Positions 1 to 7,139 of a DNA stretch of 17,099 nt are shown piece after piece. The translations under genes and the position numbers were made by a program. The notes beneath the pieces are model-generated. The model worked only from the letters and a program-made list of their open reading frames with translations, was not told where the DNA came from and searched no databases. Source of the stretch: Bacteroidales bacterium (GTDB lineage Bacteria; Bacteroidota; Bacteroidia; Bacteroidales; UBA932); assembly GCA_016293535.1 (NCBI GenBank), contig JAEDEB010000048.1:1-17099 (forward strand), written 5' to 3'. Position 1 is the stretch's first letter. Each line of letters opens with the position of its first letter.

Positions 1-2201
1 GCCTTCTTGGATGTGAACTTCTGGTCAGGTATAGGAGCGGCGATTACGGGCTTGTGGTTCGGCTCGACCGTGTACTTGACCATCTTGGAGGCTGAGGCCC
101 CGTAATAGTCGGTAACCAGCAGCTCCGCCGTATACTCTCCCTCAGGTACCTTGGCTGCAGTAATCTTAATCTTCGGATTCTCCCTGACAAGGGTGTCGAG
201 TACAGTCGCTTCTGAATCCGGCCTGAGTTCAAGATAGAAGAAATGTCCGTCCCCGTCGCTGACCTCGAAGTCTGCGACTGCGGTTTCGTGTGCCTTCAGC
301 GAAAATTCAAGGGCGGATTTCGGGGTGATAAGAGGTGCATTGTTGCTTCCCGTGGTCACCCTCACGCGGCTTGTCAGTGGAGACCTGTTGCCGGCAAGGT
401 CGCAGGCAAGGGCTGCCACATAGTATTCTGTTTCGAAATCGGCACCGATGATGGTTCCCTTGAGTTCACCCCCGACCGGAATATCCTCGACATAGAACAT
501 TCCGAACATAGCATTCTTGGTCGAAGTGAAATCCGACTTGGAGTAATAGATGTAAATGGAGTTGGGCTTCCCGTCATCTGAGTCTGAAGGAATCTTGACC
601 GAGAAGTCAATATTGTTTGAGCGGGATGACACCTGAAGGCCGGTCGGGACAGAAGGCGCCGCTCCACCGCTGCCGGCTATGGCCTTGTAGGCATTGACGA
701 GGCCCTTGCCCAGATAGAAGGAAGGATTCTGGGAGGAAATGTCGGTCTGGTTGCCGACCAGGGCCTTCTCGAGGGCTGTCGGAGTATATCCCGCACTTCC
801 GTATTTTGCCAGCACGAGGGCAGCCACACCGCTGACGTGAGGGCAGGCCATTGAAGTACCCTGCATTTTCCCGTACTTGTTTCCCGGAATGGTGCTGAGC
901 ACCTGGTTGCCCTTCTTGGCATCGCCGCCTGGGGCTGACAAGTCACACCAGGAACCGAAGTTCGAATAATACGCACGCTTGTAGTCCGCTCCCACGGAAG
1001 AAACGTTCAATATCTTGTCGTAGTCGTTGCCGGATACGTCCTGATTCTCGTTACCGGCCGCGAAGATGACTATACCTCCCTTCATGGGACCAGTCTGTTT
1101 GCCGCTTGCGTCGACACCGGCATTCTGGATGAAGTAGTCCACAGCAGCCTTGAGCGAGGATGGGGTGGTGGTCGCCTTGACAAAGCCCCAGCTGTTCTGG
1201 GAAATCACGGCACCGTGGTCTGCGCCCCATTTGATTGCCTCTGGACCTGAGCCCTGCTTGTTGCCGTCAAAAATCTGGCAGGACATGATCTTCGCTCCGC
1301 GCACCTTCTTCTTTGAATCTCCACCCGCTACTCCGCACACACCCTTGCCGTTGTTGTTGACAGCCGCGATGGTACCGGCAACGTGGGTTCCGTGGTCTTC
1401 AGGATTGATTGCGAAGCTGCTCTGGGCGAAGTTGTATCCGTAAATATTGTCCCCTGACTTGTCAGGGTTATGCCACATATTGTCCTTCAGGTCCTCGTGG
1501 TTGTAGTCGACGCCGCCGTCAACCACAGACACCACGACATCGCCCGAATACTGCACGTGGGTGCCGTAGTTCTTCCATACCGGAAGCACGTTGATGTCGC
1601 AGCCGCTGACCGACGAGTTGGCGGAACCGTTGTTGTAATAGTGCCACTGCTGGTCCAGCATAGGGTCGTCGAAGGGGAAGGACACCGCCCCCGCCTTGGT
1701 GACCGCCTTCATCGGTGCCGCATCAATGATTTCCATCACCTGCGGATTCCCGACTATCTCCATCTTCGGACAGTACTCGACCTCCAGGATGCCCGGGGCA
1801 GCCAGTCCCGCCGCTGCCCTGGTCATCTTCTTCGACTCGTCATAATCGAGAAGATACCAGCGGTGCATACCCGCAGCCCGCGTCCTTTCCTCGAACTCGC
1901 CTGCATCAGGGAAGAGACGGCGCATCCTTACGACGCCCTGGGCCCGGAGGGACGGGAAAAGTTCGAGCTCGACATAACCGTCCTCGCCGGTAGCCGCTTC
2001 AAGCTCGGCCGCGAGTTCATCGTCGACGTTGATGTTCATCTGGGGAAGCAGGTCCTCTTCGGGGAGGCCTTCTCCGAATACCTTTCCGCTCTCGGCGCTC
2101 TCATCCTTCACGGCGAAAGCATCCTCCGACTGCGAGCAGGAACTGAAGAACAGTATTGAAATCAGAATGGGATAAATGATTCTTCTGCTGGACTGGAACA
2201 T
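1..2201 (-). CDS. S8 (subtilisin-family) serine protease lipoprotein, C-terminus cut off by window edge
   Basis: A secreted endopeptidase, probably anchored to the outer membrane as a lipoprotein. I read this frame directly from the minus strand: it is open from the ATG at 2201 to the window edge (733 complete codons, no stop). The N-terminus has a basic start, a hydrophobic stretch and a relaxed lipobox ending FSSC (Cys22), followed by acidic residues (SED) that resemble a Bacteroidota lipoprotein export signal. Residues of about 45-160 look like an inhibitory prodomain. The catalytic domain is intact: Asp228 in VVDGGVD, His270 in HGTHVAG, oxyanion Asn384 in AAGNEN and Ser450 in GTSMACPH. 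A fibronectin-III-like domain follows (about 515-610), then a cadherin/Ig-like domain (about 615-715), and another such domain seems to begin at the edge. The gene starts 21 bp after the 221-aa gene, so the two are probably co-transcribed. The family call is firm. The substrate is unknown. Confidence 0.93.
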   Translation of the reverse strand, partial: MFQSSRRIIYPILISILFFSSCSQSEDAFAVKDESAESGKVFGEGLPEEDLLPQMNINVDDELAAELEAATGEDGYVELELFPSLRAQGVVRMRRLFPDAGEFEERTRAAGMHRWYLLDYDESKKMTRAAAGLAAPGILEVEYCPKMEIVGNPQVMEIIDAAPMKAVTKAGAVSFPFDDPMLDQQWHYYNNGSANSSVSGCDINVLPVWKNYGTHVQYSGDVVVSVVDGGVDYNHEDLKDNMWHNPDKSGDNIYGYNFAQSSFAINPEDHGTHVAGTIAAVNNNGKGVCGVAGGDSKKKVRGAKIMSCQIFDGNKQGSGPEAIKWGADHGAVISQNSWGFVKATTTPSSLKAAVDYFIQNAGVDASGKQTGPMKGGIVIFAAGNENQDVSGNDYDKILNVSSVGADYKRAYYSNFGSWCDLSAPGGDAKKGNQVLSTIPGNKYGKMQGTSMACPHVSGVAALVLAKYGSAGYTPTALEKALVGNQTDISSQNPSFYLGKGLVNAYKAIAGSGGAAPSVPTGLQVSSRSNNIDFSVKIPSDSDDGKPNSIYIYYSKSDFTSTKNAMFGMFYVEDIPVGGELKGTIIGADFETEYYVAALACDLAGNRSPLTSRVRVTTGSNNAPLITPKSALEFSLKAHETAVADFEVSDGDGHFFYLELRPDSEATVLDTLVRENPKIKITAAKVPEGEYTAELLVTDYYGASASKMVKYTVEPNHKPVIAAPIPDQKFTSKK

Positions 2202-2222
2202 ATCTGGTACAGAATAGTATGA

Positions 2223-2888
2223 CTAAAGAGTCTCGATAAAGGAAATGAGGGAGAGCAGGGACTGCGGCTCCTTCCACTTGATTCTGTTTGCCTTGAGGAA
2301 GGACTTCCACTCGTCCTGCCTTTCGGCCGGAACAAGCTCGCCTATCGCCTTTCTTGAGGCTTCCACCCTTACTGACGGGGTCACAATCCAGAATGTCGAC
2401 TCGACAGGAAGTTCCATTCCGTGGTCCTTCTCGTTGAGAATGTTCATATAGTTCTGGTTGATCTGCGAGTCGGTCTGAACAGAAGTCAGCTTCATGGTCG
2501 CAGCCGTAGTGGAGGAAAGTCCGTAGGCTCCCTCCCCTGCCCTTGCCTCCTCGAAGTTACCGACAATCTGCTCCGCAACGCAGCCCCTGTCATTCTTCGC
2601 TGCAAGCTTGAGCATACGGCCGTTGACGGGCAGGAACACGTCGGAACCGATTTCCACAGCCTTCAAATTGTTGAGAAAGGCCTGCTTGATGACATCCTTG
2701 TCGATGTAGTGGAGTGCATCGGCCCTGAGGTGGACATTCAGCTTCCTCGCTTCGGTCTCACCGTTGTCAAGAACAACCTTCCCCTCGACGAAGCGGTCAT
2801 AAAGGTAAGGATAGGTCGTCGTCGGATTCTGGGCGGACAAAACATGTCCGCAGACTATGGCACAGAGTGCGAGAATGAAACGTTTCAT
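2223..2888 (-). CDS. Exported protein of unknown function (221 aa), partner gene of the protease
   Basis: I do not recognise this family. The N-terminus is a clean signal peptide (MKRFILALC... with a likely cut after LSA before Gln20) and has no lipobox at that site, so the product should be a soluble periplasmic or secreted protein. The mature part begins with short beta-like segments (YLYDRFVEGKVVLDNGE, then KLNVHL and the EIGSDVFLPVNG stretch). It ends with a more helical stretch rich in charged and aromatic residues (WKSFLKANRIKWKEPQ), finishing SFIETL. No catalytic motif is visible. It sits between an intercistronic hairpin (2909-2939) and the S8 protease, whose ATG lies 21 bp past the stop. 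That position makes a protease accessory role (chaperone, inhibitor or substrate adaptor) possible, but this is inference from position alone. Confidence 0.85.
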   Translation of the reverse strand: MKRFILALCAIVCGHVLSAQNPTTTYPYLYDRFVEGKVVLDNGETEARKLNVHLRADALHYIDKDVIKQAFLNNLKAVEIGSDVFLPVNGRMLKLAAKNDRGCVAEQIVGNFEEARAGEGAYGLSSTTAATMKLTSVQTDSQINQNYMNILNEKDHGMELPVESTFWIVTPSVRVEASRKAIGELVPAERQDEWKSFLKANRIKWKEPQSLLSLISFIETL

Positions 2889-2908
2889 GGTTCTTCAAGA
2901 CAATAACA

Positions 2909-2939
2909 GACTTCCCCTTTCCTTAGGATCGGGGAAGTC
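2909..2939 (-). terminator. Intercistronic hairpin: terminator or attenuator
   Basis: A perfect 9-bp inverted repeat, GACTTCCCC (2909-2917) and GGGGAAGTC (2931-2939), is separated by 13 nt. It lies in the 73-bp gap after the 596-aa gene and before the 221-aa gene. Read on the minus strand the stem is followed by TGTTATTGTCTTG, a poor but T-rich tail. No promoter-like sequence lies between it and the next start, so partial termination with read-through into the protease genes is more likely than complete separation. Confidence 0.6.
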
Positions 2940-2961
2940 CATATCAATAAATCAAATCTGA

Positions 2962-4752
2962 CTAGAATTCGATAAGCCCAAGATTGCCGCCCTTGCCTTT
3001 GAAACCTTCAGGCAACTTGAAATCCAGACTCATAGAAGACTGTGTCTGAGTCGTTTCCTCCTCTCCCGTATCAGCAACTTTGGTGGCCATTACATTTGTA
3101 AAGAGCATATAATAGCCCACACCTTTCTGTGTCTCGGGGTCAACGGCATAAAGACCAAATTTGTCAGACGGATCGCTCAGAACTCCCGGCTCGTACATAC
3201 GGAGCACGAGGTCTTCTTCGTTATAGGCAGAATGTATCAGATAATACTTACCTCCCAAGACCCCGAACAGCTGCCATTCTGTAATGGTAAGCTTGGCCTC
3301 ATCGGCATCGAACCAGGCATATACCGGAAGAAGACAATTATTACCGAAATAATTGGTAATCATGACATTGCCCTTCTCCGGGTTATCGCTTGCGGCAATT
3401 GTCAACTCTACAGGACCGTAAAGCTGATTCTTGCTGGTAATACAACGCGCGCTGTAAGTACCTATGACATCTTCCAGGGCGTAGCCGTATGAACGGTAGT
3501 ATACATCCTCAACGGTGAACTCCTTGTTCTTGTTTCCGAACACGTCATAAATGGAACCGGCAGAAATGGTGTAGGATACTGTTGCACCGGCACATGGATC
3601 CTCACCGAGATATGCATAAACCTCATCCCCGTCCACATCTATGTCCTGACTGGTGTAGGTAACAGTCCTTCCGCTCTCTTCAACTGCGGTAATTGTGAGT
3701 TTTGCCTTGCTGCTAACATAGGCCAGAGGGCCGGAAGCTCTTGCATAAGAAACCATCTCGAGAGCCTCCCAATCCGGGAAGTATATGGTCTCAAGTTCTG
3801 TTTCCTCTTCATCCTCACCCTTGAACTTGTCCTCTTCCTCTTCAGTCGCGAAGTAAGAAATATCGAAATCCACATACCCGTACTGGGCATCTATACCCTC
3901 AGCTACAAGCTCATAGGTCTCTGGATCGTAATAGAAGCCCTCGTATTCGAATGCTGAGCAAGGGGCACCGAGCTGGTTGGTAACAAGTCCGGCAGCCCAG
4001 GTGATGTCTACAAGAGCACCTGGAACATAATACTCCTTCGGAATCTCCACATAGAGAACACCAGCGTACTCGTAAACATTCTCAGACTCTGTAAGGTGAA
4101 TTGTCGTAAGCTTCTGGATGACAAGATTGTTGTCATAATTGTTCTCAGCATAGAAGTTGACATTCACCAGAGGATTCTCGCCAAGAACGATAGGGTCATC
4201 GAACTTGACAGCTATGGTCAGAACTGAATCCGCTTCCTCGGAGGCCCTCTTGATTACTTTCGGGGCAATGCCGTCAGTAGTCAGAGCAGTAGCCGTAGCA
4301 AGCTCGGAAACCACGCCCTGGCTATTGGAAGCCACTGCGTAGATGGTGTAGTTTGTATTTGGCTTGAGATCAGTGAGCTCAAAGACCACCTTCTCGAGAG
4401 GAAGAGTAGCAGTAGCCTTGGTATCCTCTGCAGGATCTGCCTTCACCTCAACGACTGCCGCCACTTCCTTATCATTGAAAACCAAAGCCTTGACGCCCGG
4501 CTTCCCCTTGAGGAGACTGGCAGGGTTGACCTTTGTTGCGGCACCTTCTGCCACAACGTATGAATAGTAGGCGGTACCCGGCTTCGGTTCCAGCGTCATA
4601 GTGACGGCAGAATCTGAAAGAGCCGTAGCAGTCACAGCAGGAGCCTCGATTGAAGCATACACAATCGGCGCATCCTCCGCAAACTTGGTGCAGGCAGCAA
4701 AGACAGCTGCCGCAGCCAGAAATACTATAGATAATCTTTTCATACTTGTCAT
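2962..4752 (-). CDS. Multi-domain Ig-like surface lipoprotein (SusE/SusF position)
   Basis: Predicted lipoprotein of 596 aa with lipobox VFAAC (Cys21). An alternative ATG at 4743 (MKRLSIV) gives a tidier signal peptide and may be the true start. Residues of about 35-160 look like a fibronectin-III domain (FELTDLKPNTNYTIYAVAS). About 163-275 and 330-418 each resemble a bacterial SbsA-type Ig-like domain (AVKFDDPIV; TISAGSIYDVFGNKN). Between them is a strongly acidic stretch, roughly 303-322 (EEEEDKFKGEDEEETE), which may bind divalent cations. Residues of about 428-560 form a C-terminal beta-rich module similar to that of the upstream 300-aa lipoprotein. It starts 5 bp after that gene and is the fourth gene of the SusC/SusD operon. 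Position suggests a ligand-binding or complex-stabilising surface protein. There is no enzymatic motif and the ligand is unknown. Confidence 0.85.
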   Translation of the reverse strand: MTSMKRLSIVFLAAAAVFAACTKFAEDAPIVYASIEAPAVTATALSDSAVTMTLEPKPGTAYYSYVVAEGAATKVNPASLLKGKPGVKALVFNDKEVAAVVEVKADPAEDTKATATLPLEKVVFELTDLKPNTNYTIYAVASNSQGVVSELATATALTTDGIAPKVIKRASEEADSVLTIAVKFDDPIVLGENPLVNVNFYAENNYDNNLVIQKLTTIHLTESENVYEYAGVLYVEIPKEYYVPGALVDITWAAGLVTNQLGAPCSAFEYEGFYYDPETYELVAEGIDAQYGYVDFDISYFATEEEEDKFKGEDEEETELETIYFPDWEALEMVSYARASGPLAYVSSKAKLTITAVEESGRTVTYTSQDIDVDGDEVYAYLGEDPCAGATVSYTISAGSIYDVFGNKNKEFTVEDVYYRSYGYALEDVIGTYSARCITSKNQLYGPVELTIAASDNPEKGNVMITNYFGNNCLLPVYAWFDADEAKLTITEWQLFGVLGGKYYLIHSAYNEEDLVLRMYEPGVLSDPSDKFGLYAVDPETQKGVGYYMLFTNVMATKVADTGEEETTQTQSSMSLDFKLPEGFKGKGGNLGLIEF

Positions 4753-4757
4753 TCAGT

Positions 4758-5660
4758 TTAATTTTGCACAGCTGAAAGGCTTCCGGCGATATATGTACCT
4801 ATACTACCCGCATCTACGATATAGAACCAGAGTCCCCAACCATTGAAGTCCATCGAATACTTGCCGGCTGCATCCTGGGTAAGGGTAATCTCAAGTGAGC
4901 CTTCATCATGGCCATTCAGCGCATCGTCCAGACCTAAGAGAGTGACAGGGTTGCCATTCGCATAGACATACTCGGATTCCTGACCTAAAGGTACAGTAAT
5001 CTTCGTCTTCTCACTGTCCACGATTCCGTAATATATGGTATCGTCTGCAGCCCAACCGGAATTACCGAAGAAGTTGAAGAACCAGACTTTGGAAACATCA
5101 TCAGGATCCTTGAGAAGAGTCATCGTCCAGGAAACCGGAGATGACGCTCCATACTTGGTACCCGACATGGTGTAGTCACCGAGAAGGGCTGTGAGCGGAT
5201 GGTCAATGTCGTTGATGGTAACAGTGCAGAGATTCTCCGTACCTACAGCAACATCCTCATTTGCAAGAACTTCAAGAGTAAGCTTGAGGTCCCCGGTGAA
5301 GGTTCCGTCAGGAATGGTCTTGAATTCAATGTATGAGGTGCGGTGCTCGGCATCAAAAGAAAGGACACCAGAAGTGGTCACAAGCTCGAAATTCTCGCCA
5401 GCCTTCGCTGTAACAGGCTTGACTTCGAACTTGACAGTAGTCTCAATACCCTTTACAGAAGCCAGAGTAACAGGAACCTTGAAGGTTCTGCCATTCTCGG
5501 TGCCATCAACGGAATAATCCTCGCTGACCGAAAGGGAGACCTTGTCAAAAGCGACAAAAGCGTCCTTGTCGTCAAATACAGGCTCCGCGTTTTTGTTGCA
5601 GGCAACCGCAAATGCGGAAGCGGCAAGGGCAAGCCCAATATATTTAGCAAATCTTTTCAT
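4758..5660 (-). CDS. Calx-beta-like lipoprotein
   Basis: Predicted lipoprotein of 300 aa with a classical signal (MKRFAKYIGLALAASAFAVAC, split by lipobox AVAC; Cys21). Residues of about 38-153 fit a Calx-beta-like fold: TFKVPVTLAS, then AKAGENFELV, SGVLSFDAEH, SYIEFKTI and CTVTINDIDHPL. Such domains are known as adhesive or calcium-binding beta-sandwiches, although I cannot confirm the metal ligands here. Residues of about 155-300 form a second beta-rich module (LLGDYTMSG, FFNFFGNSGW, KITVPLGQ, DFNGWGLWFY). Its beginning matches the last module of the next gene. It lies 2 bp after the SusD stop and 5 bp before the following lipoprotein, so it is translated from the same message. It probably serves as an auxiliary binding protein of the uptake complex, a role inferred from position. 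Confidence 0.85.
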   Translation of the reverse strand: MKRFAKYIGLALAASAFAVACNKNAEPVFDDKDAFVAFDKVSLSVSEDYSVDGTENGRTFKVPVTLASVKGIETTVKFEVKPVTAKAGENFELVTTSGVLSFDAEHRTSYIEFKTIPDGTFTGDLKLTLEVLANEDVAVGTENLCTVTINDIDHPLTALLGDYTMSGTKYGASSPVSWTMTLLKDPDDVSKVWFFNFFGNSGWAADDTIYYGIVDSEKTKITVPLGQESEYVYANGNPVTLLGLDDALNGHDEGSLEITLTQDAAGKYSMDFNGWGLWFYIVDAGSIGTYIAGSLSAVQN

Positions 5661-5662
5661 AA

Positions 5663-7117
5663 TTAAAGCGGATTCTGTTCAAGATTTTTGTTTACATCAA
5701 TTTCTGACTTAGGAATAGGCAGAGCCCACTTGTTGCTCGGGAAAGGAACATTGAGGTTCGCCGTGCAGAGAGGATAGTCAGCTGCATTGCGCTCAACTGC
5801 CTTGCCCCAGCGTGCGAGGTCGTAGATGTAGTGACCTTCCCAGGCAAGCTCCTTGCGGCGCTCATTCTGTATATCGACATTGCCGACTGAGGTGTAGGCA
5901 GAGGCATTCCTGTTTGCTGTGATGACGTTAAGGTCATCCCATGCAGTTGCACCTTCAACCTGAGCTCCGTTAACCAGAGCCTCAGCCCTGTTGAGGTACA
6001 TCTCGGAGAGCCTGAATATCACGACATTGTTGGCATCAGGGGTGTTGAGGCCCTTGCCCGGATACTTTGCAGTCCAGAGCAGACCTGACTCCTCTTTTTC
6101 ATCAGTCCTGTAGGTCTTGAGACGGACGTCGCCATCCTCATACAATGCGATGAGCGGCTTTGCAGCCATAGGGTCTCCCGAACCGGCTGGGCTGGTGAGG
6201 TAGGAGATATCCTCCCAACTGCCCCATGCACCATTGGTGATATTGCCGTATGCCTCGAAGATGACCTCGCCTGAGCCTTTCTCCTTGCCCCAGACGTCTG
6301 GATACTCCTCTGCTGTCCACATCTTGTACTTCTTGCTGTCTATTACCTTGGTAGCATAGTCAGCCGCCTTCTGCCACTCGCCCATATAGAGATATACCCT
6401 TGAGAGGAGGGCCTGGATGGTGGAGATGTTCACGGTTGCCGCAGCATCTGCAGTACCTGCCCTGACATAGGAAGGGTCGATTATGGCTTCCGCCTCGAGG
6501 AGGTCCTTGACAATATTCTCATAGTTGGAGATGACGGTCTCACGCTCAGGCTTTCCTGCAGGGTCGGTATGGTAGATATACGGAACACCGAGACTCTTCG
6601 GAGCTGACTTCTTGCAGTAGGTGTAAGGCTGACCATAGGTAAGCACGTTGCAGAAGTGTGAGAAGGCCCTGATGAAGAGGCACTCTGCCTTGAGGTTGTT
6701 GAGATCCTGCTCCGTAACATCTCCACCCGCCTTGCCCTCGAGATTGTCGATGACATTGTTGCACATCGCAACGGTAAGATAGCAGTATGACCACATTCCG
6801 GAAGTCGCATCAGGAGTGTAGTTCCAGATGTAAGGAGCAACGCAGCGGTTCGAGTTCTTGTAGCTGTCCTTCTTTCCGTTTCCTGAACGCATCTCGGCGT
6901 TGATTACCCAACTCTGACCGTACCAGCCTGTAGAGGCAATGTAGTAATAGGCTCCATAGGTAGCCTTGTTTAGGCCGGTGTATGAGGAAAGGGTGATCTG
7001 GGTACTCTGCTGGAGAGGAGGATCGTTCGTGAGGAAACCCTCGCAGCCGGTCACCGCAAGAGTGGCGGCAGCGGCCAAAATATAGAGTATTTTTGAGTTT
7101 TTCATTGTAATCTTCAT
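5663..7117 (-). CDS. RagB/SusD-family nutrient-binding lipoprotein
   Basis: The lid lipoprotein of a SusCD transporter, binding ligand at the cell surface and delivering it to the paired barrel. It has 484 aa, a normal length for the family. The signal peptide ends in lipobox AVTGC (Cys25 from the first ATG). A second ATG at 7105 (MKNSKIL) is an equally good start. Family hallmarks are the N-terminal EGFLTNDPP segment, the helical TPR-like core (ECLFIRAFSHFCNVL; LLSRVYLYMGEWQKAADYA), FRLSEMYLNRAEA near residue 375, ERRKELAWEGHYIYDLARWGK, and the C-terminal ALPIPKSEIDVNKNLEQNPL ending. It follows the susC stop by 22 bp and precedes the Calx-beta lipoprotein by 2 bp. Substrate cannot be read from the sequence. 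Confidence 0.95.
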   Translation of the reverse strand: MKITMKNSKILYILAAAATLAVTGCEGFLTNDPPLQQSTQITLSSYTGLNKATYGAYYYIASTGWYGQSWVINAEMRSGNGKKDSYKNSNRCVAPYIWNYTPDATSGMWSYCYLTVAMCNNVIDNLEGKAGGDVTEQDLNNLKAECLFIRAFSHFCNVLTYGQPYTYCKKSAPKSLGVPYIYHTDPAGKPERETVISNYENIVKDLLEAEAIIDPSYVRAGTADAAATVNISTIQALLSRVYLYMGEWQKAADYATKVIDSKKYKMWTAEEYPDVWGKEKGSGEVIFEAYGNITNGAWGSWEDISYLTSPAGSGDPMAAKPLIALYEDGDVRLKTYRTDEKEESGLLWTAKYPGKGLNTPDANNVVIFRLSEMYLNRAEALVNGAQVEGATAWDDLNVITANRNASAYTSVGNVDIQNERRKELAWEGHYIYDLARWGKAVERNAADYPLCTANLNVPFPSNKWALPIPKSEIDVNKNLEQNPL

Positions 7118-7139
7118 TTAATGGTACAACACCTTGTCA

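Noticed and set aside
1470..2159. Plus-strand open frame of 229 codons
   Set aside because: It lies antisense to the prodomain and catalytic domain of the S8 protease, whose minus-strand frame has clear catalytic motifs. The plus-strand translation has no motif and is rich in the residues expected from antisense of GC-rich coding DNA.
2421..2906. Plus-strand open frame of 161 codons
   Set aside because: It mirrors the 221-aa exported protein, which has a proper signal peptide. No independent support.
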